From assembly GCF_002222635.1 (NCBI RefSeq), contig NZ_CP022415.1, positions 1,612,001 to 1,676,000 of the forward strand: 64,000 nt of DNA. Reading direction: 5' to 3'. The notes beneath the pieces were generated by a model. It saw only the letters and a list, made by a program, of their open reading frames with translations. It searched no databases and was not told the origin of the DNA. Position numbers and translations under genes: made by a program. The DNA comes from Pseudosulfitobacter pseudonitzschiae. GTDB taxonomy: Bacteria; Pseudomonadota; Alphaproteobacteria; Rhodobacterales; Rhodobacteraceae. Shown piece after piece: positions 29,466-38,636 of this stretch (position 1 is its first letter; every line of letters begins with the position of its first letter).

Positions 29466-30089
29466 TCACGTCAGTGACGTCACCCACAAAATCATCGCAT
29501 CCTCGGGGCTGGTGCTGATGACGTTGTGGCCCATAGTGGCGTCGTAATAGGCGCTATCGCCGCGCCGCATCTCGATAGGTTCGTAGAATTCGGTATAAAG
29601 CAGCACCACACCGGTCAGCACATAGAGAAACTCTTCGCCGTCGTGACGCACCCAGCCGTCGAATTCGTCCATGCTGCGGGCGCGCACGCGGGCGCGATAG
29701 GGCAACATCTGTTTCTTCACCAGCGTTTCGGCCAGCAATTCGTGTTCATAGGTGGCGGTGGCCTGCTGGTTGCCCTGCCCGTCCTTGGTGACTGACATAC
29801 GCCCGTTCACCCGCTCGGCCTGTGGCGGGGTGAACAGCTGCGGCACCGAAATCTGCAGGCCCACGGCCAGCTTTTTCAGCGCGTCATATGTGGGTGACAT
29901 CTGGCCGTTTTCGATCTTGGACAGGGTCGAACGCGCGATACCCGCCTGTCTGGCCGCCTGTTCCAGCGTCCAGTCGCGGGCCTTGCGCAGATCACGCACG
30001 CGCGCCCCCAGATCAAGCGGCTGGACGGGCATATCCTCGCCGCTGGTGCGGGCGATTTCGATCAGGGTTCTGGGTGGCTGTCCGGTCAT
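29466..30089 (-). CDS. XRE-family transcriptional regulator with C-terminal cupin domain
   Basis: The 207-aa protein has a helix-turn-helix domain at about residues 29-85 (VRDLRKARDWTLEQAARQAG, ARSTLSKIENGQMSPTYDA) and a small beta-barrel cupin at about 130-205 (GEEFLYVLTGVV, MRRGDSAYYDATMGHNV). Such regulators sense a small metabolite through the cupin and usually control the adjacent divergent gene, here an AMP-forming ligase whose start lies 65 bp away. The ATG at 30089 lacks a clear ribosome site. The ATG at 30032, preceded by GGCGAGG, is a good alternative. Confidence 0.85.
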   Translation of the reverse strand: MTGQPPRTLIEIARTSGEDMPVQPLDLGARVRDLRKARDWTLEQAARQAGIARSTLSKIENGQMSPTYDALKKLAVGLQISVPQLFTPPQAERVNGRMSVTKDGQGNQQATATYEHELLAETLVKKQMLPYRARVRARSMDEFDGWVRHDGEEFLYVLTGVVLLYTEFYEPIEMRRGDSAYYDATMGHNVISTSPEDAMILWVTSLT

Positions 30090-30154
30090 GGATGTTTCTA
30101 TATGCTGCGGTCCTGCACCTTGCAACGGCGACGCGGGCGGTCTACCGGTTTGCC

Positions 30155-31669
30155 ATGCTGTCTGTTTTTGCCCAAGGGGTGCATCCCCGCTGCCCCGCCC
30201 CGTTCAATATGGCCGACCACGTTTTGCGTGCGGGCCTCGCACGGCCTGACCATCTGGCGCTGAGCATCCTGCATCACGATCACATCGACGATTGGAGCTA
30301 TGCCGCGCTAACGACCGCCATTCGCGGCACCGCAACGGGGTTGTTGCAGCACGCGCAAGCGGGCCAGATGGTGTTGATGCGACTGGGCAATACGGTGGAT
30401 TTTCCCATCGCCTATCTGGGCGCGATCTGGGCCGGACTGGTGCCGGTCCCGACCTCGGCGGCGCTGACCCGACCTGAAGTCGCGGCGATCCTTGCCGACT
30501 TGCCGGTTGCGGCAATTCTGCGCGATCCGGCGGTGGATTGTCCGGATGACGGGCGCTGTATCCCCTTGGACGTGTTGCAAGCAATGCGCAACCTGCCGCC
30601 CGCCGCTGCCGCAACGGGTGATCCCGACCGGCTGGCCTATGTCATCTATACCTCGGGCACATCCGGAAAACCGCGTGCCGTGGCCCATGCGCACCGCGCC
30701 ATCTGGGCACGCGGCATGATGCATCAGGGCTGGTACGGGCTGCGCGCCGACGACCGCCTGTGCCATGCGGGCGCGTTCAACTGGACCTACACGCTGGGCA
30801 CCGGCCTGATGGACCCGTGGACACTGGGTGCGACCGCGCTGATCCCGGCCCCCGGCACAGCCGCCAGCGCTCTGCCCGAATTGTTGGCCCGCCACCGCGC
30901 CACCATCTTTGCCGCAGCACCTGGTGTTTACCGGCAGATGCTCAAGGGGCGCGATACCCTGCCGCTGCCTGCCCTACGCCACGGGCTGAGTGCTGGCGAA
31001 AAGCTGCCCGACCGCATCCGCGACGCATGGACCGCCGCAACAGGCACGCAGGTGTTCGAGGCCTACGGCATGTCAGAATGTTCCACCTTTATCTCGGCCA
31101 GCCCGACCAATCCCGCCGCTTCGGGCGCGTCGGGACAGCCGCAACCGGGCCGTCACATCGCCATTGTCGACGACACAGGCACCCCGCAACCCATCGGCCA
31201 GCCCGGCATCATCGCCGTGCACCGCAGCGATCCGGGCCTGATGCTGGAATATATCGGAGCCCCCGACGAGACCGCGCAGAAGTTCGCAGGCGAATGGTTC
31301 CTGACCGGTGACGAGGCGCAAATGGACGCTGATTATCAGATCACCTATCTGGGCCGCGCAGATGATATGATGAATGCAGGCGGCTACCGTGTATCGCCCA
31401 TCGAAGTCGAACAGGCGCTGCTGTCGCACGAAGGCATCACCGCCGTCGCCGCAACAGATGTGTTGGTCAAGGCCGACACGCGCGTCATTGCCGCCTTTTA
31501 CACCGGCCCCGCGCCGCTGGATCAGGGCGCGCTAAAGGCCTATGCCGAACCCCGTCTTGCCCAATACAAACGCCCGCGTCTCTACGTGCATGTTGACGCG
31601 CTGCCGACGGGGGCAAACAACAAGATCCTGCGCCGCCAGTTGCGCGACAGCTTCGACACGGGCCGTTAG
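30155..31669 (+). CDS. AMP-forming acyl/aryl-CoA synthetase
   Basis: The 504-aa adenylating ligase shows the P-loop-like motif YTSGTSGKPR (165-174), AYGMSECSTF, the YLGRADDMMNAGGYRVSP hinge region and the C-terminal lysine in GANNKIL. It activates a carboxylic acid to its CoA thioester. The fairly short N-terminus and overall pattern resemble benzoate or short-chain ligases, but I cannot name the substrate. It is divergent from the XRE-cupin regulator, its probable controller. Confidence 0.82.
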   Translation: MLSVFAQGVHPRCPAPFNMADHVLRAGLARPDHLALSILHHDHIDDWSYAALTTAIRGTATGLLQHAQAGQMVLMRLGNTVDFPIAYLGAIWAGLVPVPTSAALTRPEVAAILADLPVAAILRDPAVDCPDDGRCIPLDVLQAMRNLPPAAAATGDPDRLAYVIYTSGTSGKPRAVAHAHRAIWARGMMHQGWYGLRADDRLCHAGAFNWTYTLGTGLMDPWTLGATALIPAPGTAASALPELLARHRATIFAAAPGVYRQMLKGRDTLPLPALRHGLSAGEKLPDRIRDAWTAATGTQVFEAYGMSECSTFISASPTNPAASGASGQPQPGRHIAIVDDTGTPQPIGQPGIIAVHRSDPGLMLEYIGAPDETAQKFAGEWFLTGDEAQMDADYQITYLGRADDMMNAGGYRVSPIEVEQALLSHEGITAVAATDVLVKADTRVIAAFYTGPAPLDQGALKAYAEPRLAQYKRPRLYVHVDALPTGANNKILRRQLRDSFDTGR

Positions 31670-31734
31670 GTGCTTGGGGGTGTATCTGCAAGCAAACCGC
31701 GCTATGTGACGAAAAAACAACCAAGGTGACCCAG

Positions 31735-32388
31735 ATGCCCGCAGCCGCCATCAAGCTCGATATCATGTCCGACCCGATCTGCCCGTGGTGCTACATTGGC
31801 AAAAGCTATTTGGACCGCGCGATGGAGCAGAACCCCGATCATCCGTTCCAGATCGAATGGCATCCCTTCCAGTTGAACCCCGACATGCCCGCCGAAGGCA
31901 TGGACCGCCGCGCCTATCTTGAAGACAAGTTCGGCGGCAAGGAGGGCGCGGTAAAAGCCTATGCGCCGGTGATGGAACATGCGCAAAAGGCCGGTCTGAA
32001 AATCGACTTCGAGGCGATGAAACGCACGCCGAATACGCTGGATGCACACCGGCTGATCCACTGGGCCGGTATAGAGGGCCGCCAGACCGCTGCCGTCTCG
32101 GCGCTGTTCAAAGCCTATTTCGTCGAAGGCCGCGATATTGGTGACACCGACACGCTGGCCGATATTGCCGATGGCATCGAACTGGACGCCGCCGTGATAC
32201 GCCGCCTGCTGGCTTCTGATGCCGACCAACAGCTGATCATCGACCGCGACGCGCACAGCCGCAAAATGGGCATCACATCGGTGCCCACATTTATCGTTGC
32301 CGGCAAACACGCGGTGCCGGGCGCACAGCCGCCCGAGTTGTGGGCAAAAGTGATTGCGGAACTGGCTGCCCAAGAAAGCAACAGCTGA
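31735..32388 (+). CDS. DsbA-family thioredoxin-fold oxidoreductase (FrnE-like)
   Basis: The 217-aa protein has the active-site C16-P-W-C19 motif in SDPICPWCYIGK, then a helical insertion and the cis-proline region ITSVPTFIV. There is no signal peptide, so this is a cytoplasmic FrnE/2-hydroxychromene-2-carboxylate isomerase-like member rather than periplasmic DsbA. The ATG at 31735 is preferred because AAGGTGA lies just upstream; a GTG at 31726 overlaps that site. Confidence 0.83.
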   Translation: MPAAAIKLDIMSDPICPWCYIGKSYLDRAMEQNPDHPFQIEWHPFQLNPDMPAEGMDRRAYLEDKFGGKEGAVKAYAPVMEHAQKAGLKIDFEAMKRTPNTLDAHRLIHWAGIEGRQTAAVSALFKAYFVEGRDIGDTDTLADIADGIELDAAVIRRLLASDADQQLIIDRDAHSRKMGITSVPTFIVAGKHAVPGAQPPELWAKVIAELAAQESNS

Positions 32389-32682
32389 CCGATCCTGCCC
32401 CCCTGTTTTAACAAAATTGTTCCAAATCCAGAAGACTTGCCGTAATCTCGCCTCAATGAGGGACAAAAACCCCCGCAAAAACAATTACCTGTTGGGCGGG
32501 TGATTTGGCAGCACAACAGGCAGTGCCACAAAGGCACGAACCCTGCACGTATCCGAAATCCGGATAATCGCACTGGCCGAAATCGCAAAAAATCAACAAA
32601 TTTAGACCACTGAACCAATTATTTCGATCTGAACGAGCTTAAGCGACGGTCGCTGTCGATCAATTGGCTGAAGGGCGTCATC
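32389..32682. other. AT-richer gap of 294 bp with two small hairpins
   Basis: No ORF or RNA gene is recognised. Two short perfect hairpins occur, GTGCC/GGCAC (32523-32537) and TATCCG/CGGATA (32550-32566). AT-rich sequence follows up to the cytidylyltransferase start. It probably holds that gene's promoter and leader. Confidence 0.4.
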
Positions 32683-33114
32683 ATGCTGGCGGTTATTAGT
32701 CGCACCCGCCCCGCAACCACCGTTCTGACCTGTGGCACCTTTGATTTATACCATCACGGCCACGTCCGCCTGTTGCAACGTTTGTCTGAACCGGGTGACG
32801 AACTGATCGTCGGATGTTCCACGGACCAGTTCAACGACATAAAGGGCAAACGCTGCGTGATGCCGTTTTTCCAGCGACGCGAAATTCTCGAAGCGTGCCG
32901 CTGTGTTTCACGGGTAATCCCCGAGGAAACCTGGGAGCAGAAACGCTCGGATATCGTGAACTACAACCTGTCGATTTTTGCGATGGGTGACGATTGGGCC
33001 GGACACTTTGACGATCTGCGTGACCTGACGCGGGTGATTTATCTGCCGCGCACCAAAGATGTGTCAACGACCGAGTTGAAAGAGCGCATCCAGCAACGGG
33101 CAAATACTGCCTGA
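32683..33114 (+). CDS. TagD-like glycerol-3-phosphate/sugar-phosphate cytidylyltransferase
   Basis: This 143-aa nucleotidyltransferase has the CTGTFD-like strand LTCGTFDLYHHGHVRLL (15-31), containing the HxGH-type motif, and the C-terminal RTKDVSTTE, matching the RTxGIST signature of TagD/GCT enzymes. It would transfer CMP to glycerol 3-phosphate or a related alcohol phosphate for an envelope polymer. No capsule or teichoic-acid-like genes accompany it. The ATG used is the first of the conserved fold; no strong ribosome site is evident. Confidence 0.82.
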   Translation: MLAVISRTRPATTVLTCGTFDLYHHGHVRLLQRLSEPGDELIVGCSTDQFNDIKGKRCVMPFFQRREILEACRCVSRVIPEETWEQKRSDIVNYNLSIFAMGDDWAGHFDDLRDLTRVIYLPRTKDVSTTELKERIQQRANTA

Positions 33115-33267
33115 AGCGACCCGATTGTATGCGGGGGCATAAGTCCGGGCGCGATGGTGCGATCCGGCAAACACCTGTTCTGCATCGGAATATTGTTATC
33201 CTGCAAACGCTGGTTTAAACCCACGCGTGTATGACGCCGTTGCGCGCCAATTCAGGAGCCGACAGCC

Positions 33268-34485
33268 ATGACCACCCAGCAATCACATCCAATGGGCAGT
33301 GCCGAATTTATCGCGTTGATGGCCATGATGTTCGCCACAATTGCGTTTTCCATCGACGCCATGTTGCCCGCCCTGCCCGAAATTGCCGACGAGTTGACCC
33401 AAGGTGATCCGGGACGTGCAGCATTGATCCTGACTCTGTTTGTGATGGGCATGGGGCTGGGCACATTTTTCACGGGGCCGCTGTCGGATGCTTTCGGGCG
33501 CAAGCCCGTCGTATATGGAGGTGCGGTTCTGTACATCTCTTCCGCAGCCTTCGCGTGGTGGGAAACCAGTTTCGAGCTGGTCTTGCTGGCGCGGTTCCTT
33601 CAGGGCCTTGGTGCGTCGGGCCCGCGCGTGGTGTCACTGGCGATTATCCGTGATATGTATGAAGGCCGCGAAATGGCGCGGATCATGTCCATCGCAATGA
33701 TGATCTTTACGCTGGTTCCGGCCTTTGCGCCGGCGATGGGTGCCGTGATCATCGGCTTTTCCGGCTGGCGCGGGATTTTTGGAGCTTTTGTCATTTTCTC
33801 ACTGATTTGCACGCTGTGGCTGGGATTTCGCCTGCCCGAAACCCTGCCCCCGTCCGAACGCCGCCCGCTGCGGTTGCGCCTGATGCTGGGGGCCGTGCGC
33901 GAGATGATGGCCCACCCCACGGTGCGCCTGTCGATCGTCGTGCAAACGCTGACAATGACTTTGCTGTTTTGCACGCTAACCATGATCCAGCCGATCTATG
34001 ACGAAGTTTACGGACGCGGCGATACCTTTCCCTATTGGTTCGGCCTTGTGGCGCTGATCTCGGGCGGGGCAAGCCTGACCAACGCGCTGGTGGTGGTGCG
34101 TCTGGGAATGCGCCGATTGGTGACATGGGCACTGGGGTCGCAGATCGTGCTGGCGGGGCTGATGTTGCTGCTGACCTCGGGGCATTTCGAGGGCGAGTTT
34201 TACCTGTTCCTGTTCTGGCAATTCTCGCTGTTCTGCACGGCCAGCTTTTCCGTGGGCAACCTGAACGCAATCGCGATGGACCCGATGGGACATATTGCGG
34301 GCATGGCCGCCTCGGTGATCGGGTCGATTTCAACGGTGGCGGCAGCGATCATCGCCTCGCCGATTACGCTGCTCTCTAACGGCACGGCGCAACCGCTGGT
34401 ACTGGCCGTGTTGGTGTTGGCATCCTGCGGCTATCTGTTGATGTTGCGGATATGGCGGATCGAGGGACGTCGCCTGATCAACTAA
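33268..34485 (+). CDS. MFS drug exporter, Bcr/CflA family
   Basis: The 405-aa inner-membrane protein has 12 predicted helices and the MFS motif GPLSDAFGRKP (70-80) between helices 2 and 3. The early MLPALPEIADEL stretch and the FLQGLGASGPRV region are typical of Bcr/CflA proton-driven exporters, which pump out antibiotics or small metabolites. CAGGAGC lies upstream of the start. It converges with mfd with no spacer. Confidence 0.87.
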   Translation: MTTQQSHPMGSAEFIALMAMMFATIAFSIDAMLPALPEIADELTQGDPGRAALILTLFVMGMGLGTFFTGPLSDAFGRKPVVYGGAVLYISSAAFAWWETSFELVLLARFLQGLGASGPRVVSLAIIRDMYEGREMARIMSIAMMIFTLVPAFAPAMGAVIIGFSGWRGIFGAFVIFSLICTLWLGFRLPETLPPSERRPLRLRLMLGAVREMMAHPTVRLSIVVQTLTMTLLFCTLTMIQPIYDEVYGRGDTFPYWFGLVALISGGASLTNALVVVRLGMRRLVTWALGSQIVLAGLMLLLTSGHFEGEFYLFLFWQFSLFCTASFSVGNLNAIAMDPMGHIAGMAASVIGSISTVAAAIIASPITLLSNGTAQPLVLAVLVLASCGYLLMLRIWRIEGRRLIN

Positions 34486-37400
34486 TCAGGCTTTTTTCTT
34501 GGTCTTTTTCTTCTCGGCGATGACCTTTTCGGCCAGATCACGGGCAATGGCAAAAGCCCCCTTGATCTTGTCCGCGTCGGATTTCCAGTCGCGGCGCACC
34601 ACGATCTTGTTGTCCTTGACCTTGGCCAGCCCGCGCTGGTCCTGAATGAAGGTGACCAGCCCCTCGGGCGAGGCGAACTTATCGTTGTGGAACTGGATCA
34701 CAGCCCCCTTCGGCCCGCCGTCCAGCTTGGCGATACCCGCGCGTTTGCACATCGCCTTGATCCGCACGACCAGCATCAGCGTGTTGACCTCGCGCGGCAG
34801 GGTGCCGAAACGGTCGATCAACTCGGCGGCGAACCCTTCCAGCTCGACCTTGGTGCTCAGACCACTGAGACGACGGTAAAGCCCCAGACGCACGTCCAGA
34901 TCCGGTACATATTCCTCGGGAATCAGTACAGGAACACCCAGATTGATCTGCGGCGCCCATTGCTCGTCGGCCTCGCTCAGGCCTTCCATCTCGCCCGCCT
35001 TTATCTTGGCAATCGCCTCTTCCAGCATCGACTGGTACAGTTCGAACCCCACATCGCGCATCTGGCCCGATTGTTCCTCGCCCAGCAGATTGCCCGCACC
35101 GCGAATGTCCAGATCCTGACTGGCCAGCGTAAAGCCTGCGCCCAACGTATCGAGCGAGCCCAGAACACGCAGACGTTTTTCGGCCACCGGCGTCAGTTTC
35201 GCACGCGGTTTCGTCGTCAGATAGGCATAAGCACGGGTTTTCGACCGCCCGACACGTCCGCGAATCTGATAGAGTTGCGCCAGACCGAACATATCGGCCC
35301 GATGCACCACCATCGTGTTGGCGGTGGGAATATCCAGACCGGATTCAACAATCGTCGTGGCCAGCAGAATGTCGAATTTACCATCGTAAAAGGCATTCAT
35401 CCGGCCATCCAGCTCGCCCGCCGCCATCTGGCCGTGGGCAACCACGTAAGACAACTCGGGCAACTGCGTTTTCAGGAAATCCTCGATTTCAGGCAGGTCC
35501 GACAGGCGCGGCACCACATAGAATGACTGCCCACCGCGATAATGCTCGCGCAGCAGTGCCTCGCGGATCGTGACCGTATCAAATTCGCTGACATAGGTGC
35601 GGATCGCCAACCGGTCGACGGGCGGCGTGCCGATGATCGACAGATCGCGCACCCCTGTCAGCGACAGTTGCAGCGTGCGCGGGATTGGCGTGGCGGTCAG
35701 CGTCAGCACATGCACATCCGAGCGCATCTGCTTCAGCCGTTCCTTGTGACCGACGCCAAAGTGCTGCTCTTCGTCGATAACCAGCAGGCCCAGTTCCTTG
35801 AACCGGGTGTTTTTCGCCAACAGCGCATGGGTGCCGATGACGATGTCGGCGGTGCCGCGCGACATCGCCTCGCGGGTGTCGGACGCCTCTTTGGTGCTGA
35901 CAAACCTGCTCAGCGTGCGCACCTCGAGGGGAAAGCCGCGGAACCGTTCGGAAAAGCTCTTGTAGTGTTGCCGCGCCAGCAAAGTCGTGGGTGCGATCAC
36001 TGCCACTTGCACGCCCGCCATCGCCGCCACAAAGGCCGCGCGCATCGCCACCTCGGTCTTGCCAAAGCCCACGTCGCCGACCACCAGACGGTCCATCGGC
36101 GCGCCGCTGGTCAGATCCCCGATCACGTCGCCAATGGCCCGCAATTGGTCGTCGGTTTCCTCATAGGGGAACCGCGCGCTGAACGCGTCCCACATGCCCG
36201 GCGGCGGTTCCAGCACAGGCGCGCGGCGCAGGGCGCGTTCGGCGGCGATACGGATCAGCTTGTCGGCCATCTCGCGAATGCGCTCTTTCAGCTTGGCCTT
36301 TTTCGATTGCCACGCGCCGCCACCCAACCGGTCCAGAAGCCCCTCATCGTGGCCGTATTTCGACAGCAGTTCGATGTTCTCGACCGGCAGGTACAACTTA
36401 GAATTCTCTGCATATTCCAGCAGCAAACATTCATGTGCGGCCCCGGCGGCGGTGATCACCTCCATGCCGTGATAGCGGCCAATGCCGTGATCGACATGCA
36501 CGATCAGATCGCCCGGCGTCAGGCTGGTGGCCTCGGTCAGGAAGTTGTCGGCGCGCCGCTTGCGCTTGGGCTGGCGGATCAGCCGGTCGCCCAGCACGTC
36601 CTGTTCGGAAATCACGGTCAGCTGTTTGCCGTCCACCGGCCCCTCAAAGCCGTGCTCAAGCGCCCAAACCACCAGATGCAGCCCACGTTTTCCGATGCGC
36701 GTCGCGTCAGTAACGGGAATTGTCTCGGCCAGCCCCTCGTCCTCGATCAGACCGCTCAGCCGTTCACGCGCGCCTGCCGAATAGCTGGCGACGACAACGG
36801 GGCCATCTGCCAGTTTTGCTTTAATATGGGCCACCAAAGCCCCGAAAAGACTGATATTTTCCTGTTGTCGCTCGGGTGAGAAATTGCGCCCGATGCGCCC
36901 GCCCGCATCCACCACGCCCAGACCGGTGGATTGTGCCAGCGCGCGAAACTGCACCACGCGGCGACCCGCCACGGCGGTTTCCCACGCAGCATCGTCCAGA
37001 TACAGCCCCTGCGGTGGTGCGGGTTTATAGACCGAATCCATCTTCGAGCGGTTGACCATCGCCAGCCTGCGCGTCTCGTATTGGTCGGCGATTGTGTCCC
37101 AACGCGCCAGTCGGGTCGGTGTCACCTGATCATCCAGCGTGATCGACGCATCGGGCAGATAGTCGAACAGCGTCTCCAGATGGTCGTGGAAAAACGCCAG
37201 CCAATGTTCTGCGCCCTGATGTTTGCGACCTGCGCTGATCGCCTCGTAGAGCGGATCATCGGTGCCCGCCGCGCCAAATTCCAACCGGTAATTCTGGCGA
37301 AACCGCGTCACCGCCGCGTCGTCCAAAATTACCTCGGAGACAGGCGCCAGTTCGACCACGTCCAGCTTTTCCGTAGTGCGTTGGGTCGCCGGATCAAACC

Positions 37401-37956
37401 GCCGCGCCCCGTCCAGCACATCGCCAAACAGGTCCAGCCGCACCGGCCCCAGATCGCCCGGCGGGTAGATGTCGATGATACCGCCGCGCACCGCGTAATC
37501 GCCCGGCTCGGTCACTGTCGGCGATTGCACAAAGCCCATGCGCACAAGAAACCCGCGCAACGCCGCATCGTCGATCCGGTCGCCCACCCGCGCCGCAAAC
37601 GCAGCCTCGCGCAGCACAGAGCGCGCAGGCAGCTTTTGCGTGGCCGCGTTCAATGTGGTCAGCACTATGAATTTATCCGGCATCCCGTGCGCCAGTGCCG
37701 CCAGCGTTGCCATCCGCTGCGCCGAAATGTCGGCATTGGGCGACACGCGGTCATAGGGCAGACAATCCCATGCGGGAAAGATCACCACAGGCACATCAGG
37801 GGCAAAAAACCGCAGCGCATCACGCATCGCCACCAGCCGTTTGTCATCGCGCGCCACATGGCACACCGGGACACCCCGCGCCAGTTCGGCCAGAATACGT
37901 GTGGCGTCAAACCCTTCGGGTGCGCCGGATACGGTGATATGTGCAGGGTCAGTCAT
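34486..37956 (-). CDS. mfd: transcription-repair coupling factor Mfd
   Basis: The 1156-aa ATP-driven translocase removes stalled RNA polymerase and recruits UvrA to the lesion. The N-terminal UvrB-like modules lead to the RNA-polymerase-interacting (CarD-like) domain with LTPGDLIVHVDHGIGRYHGM. The helicase motifs follow: GDVGFGKTEVAMRAAF, DEEQHFGVGHKERLK, TLTATPIPRTLQ and QIRGRVGRS. The C-terminal autoinhibitory domain is present. It ends in the lysine-rich EKKKTKKKA. The gene is monocistronic. Confidence 0.97.
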   Translation of the reverse strand: MTDPAHITVSGAPEGFDATRILAELARGVPVCHVARDDKRLVAMRDALRFFAPDVPVVIFPAWDCLPYDRVSPNADISAQRMATLAALAHGMPDKFIVLTTLNAATQKLPARSVLREAAFAARVGDRIDDAALRGFLVRMGFVQSPTVTEPGDYAVRGGIIDIYPPGDLGPVRLDLFGDVLDGARRFDPATQRTTEKLDVVELAPVSEVILDDAAVTRFRQNYRLEFGAAGTDDPLYEAISAGRKHQGAEHWLAFFHDHLETLFDYLPDASITLDDQVTPTRLARWDTIADQYETRRLAMVNRSKMDSVYKPAPPQGLYLDDAAWETAVAGRRVVQFRALAQSTGLGVVDAGGRIGRNFSPERQQENISLFGALVAHIKAKLADGPVVVASYSAGARERLSGLIEDEGLAETIPVTDATRIGKRGLHLVVWALEHGFEGPVDGKQLTVISEQDVLGDRLIRQPKRKRRADNFLTEATSLTPGDLIVHVDHGIGRYHGMEVITAAGAAHECLLLEYAENSKLYLPVENIELLSKYGHDEGLLDRLGGGAWQSKKAKLKERIREMADKLIRIAAERALRRAPVLEPPPGMWDAFSARFPYEETDDQLRAIGDVIGDLTSGAPMDRLVVGDVGFGKTEVAMRAAFVAAMAGVQVAVIAPTTLLARQHYKSFSERFRGFPLEVRTLSRFVSTKEASDTREAMSRGTADIVIGTHALLAKNTRFKELGLLVIDEEQHFGVGHKERLKQMRSDVHVLTLTATPIPRTLQLSLTGVRDLSIIGTPPVDRLAIRTYVSEFDTVTIREALLREHYRGGQSFYVVPRLSDLPEIEDFLKTQLPELSYVVAHGQMAAGELDGRMNAFYDGKFDILLATTIVESGLDIPTANTMVVHRADMFGLAQLYQIRGRVGRSKTRAYAYLTTKPRAKLTPVAEKRLRVLGSLDTLGAGFTLASQDLDIRGAGNLLGEEQSGQMRDVGFELYQSMLEEAIAKIKAGEMEGLSEADEQWAPQINLGVPVLIPEEYVPDLDVRLGLYRRLSGLSTKVELEGFAAELIDRFGTLPREVNTLMLVVRIKAMCKRAGIAKLDGGPKGAVIQFHNDKFASPEGLVTFIQDQRGLAKVKDNKIVVRRDWKSDADKIKGAFAIARDLAEKVIAEKKKTKKKA

Positions 37957-37990
37957 CAGCGCGCTTCATGTGGGGCAGCCACCCCAACTG

Positions 37991-38518
37991 TCAACCACCC
38001 AACGCGCCGATGCTCAGGTTCTGGTACATTCCCCACATCGCCGTGACAAAAATCGCCAGCATCCCGACTGCCTGCGTATAGGTCCGGTGTCGTGTCAAAC
38101 GACGGCGCAGGCCCTCGCCGCTTAGCTGGTCGCGTTCGATCAACCGCGCGGTGGACAGGTTCAGCGCACCAACCAATGACATCGGAAAGGCCAGCAAAAA
38201 TACCGCTTGGGCAAATTCGATGTCATAAACCCAGCCCAACAGCACCAGAACCGTCAGCACAAAACAGACCAGCCCCAGCAGCCACAATCCAGACAGACGC
38301 GCGATATACAAAAACCGGTTCACGTTGATCCGCACCAGATCTTCCAGATCTTCCTCGGTCTGGCCGCCGGATTTGCGTGCCCGTGCAACCATGTCAAAGG
38401 GCACACCCAGCACCCAGTGACTGGCCGTGGACCACACGACCGCAAGGGCGATCCAGTACCAGAGGTTGGAAAATGACCGCATATCGATCAGCTCGAAAAT
38501 CGTTTGGTGCCAGTTCAA
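37991..38518 (-). CDS. conserved inner-membrane protein (Rhodobacterales)
   Basis: The 175-aa protein has about four hydrophobic helices: WYWIALAVVWSTASHWVLGV, LSGLWLLGLVCFVLTVLVLL, AVFLLAFPMSLVGALN and AVGMLAIFVTAMWGM. A charged loop lies after the first. Similar Roseobacter proteins are sometimes labelled 'component of SufBCD complex', but nothing in the sequence proves that. The start is a TTG at 38518; an ATG at 38482 would drop 12 residues. It lies upstream of mfd on the same strand. Confidence 0.7.
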   Translation of the reverse strand: MNWHQTIFELIDMRSFSNLWYWIALAVVWSTASHWVLGVPFDMVARARKSGGQTEEDLEDLVRINVNRFLYIARLSGLWLLGLVCFVLTVLVLLGWVYDIEFAQAVFLLAFPMSLVGALNLSTARLIERDQLSGEGLRRRLTRHRTYTQAVGMLAIFVTAMWGMYQNLSIGALGG

Positions 38519-38636
38519 AGCCGCTGCCCTTTGCGTGGGTGTCGCTTCTCATACCGCTGCTCTGCGCCAATTCCTACCCTTGCACGGTGCAATTTTACGT
38601 GGCACCCAACAATGACTTTCAAAAAGGCAACACATC

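Noticed and set aside
35542-36879. 445-codon plus-strand frame over mfd
   Set aside because: Antisense shadow of the helicase gene.
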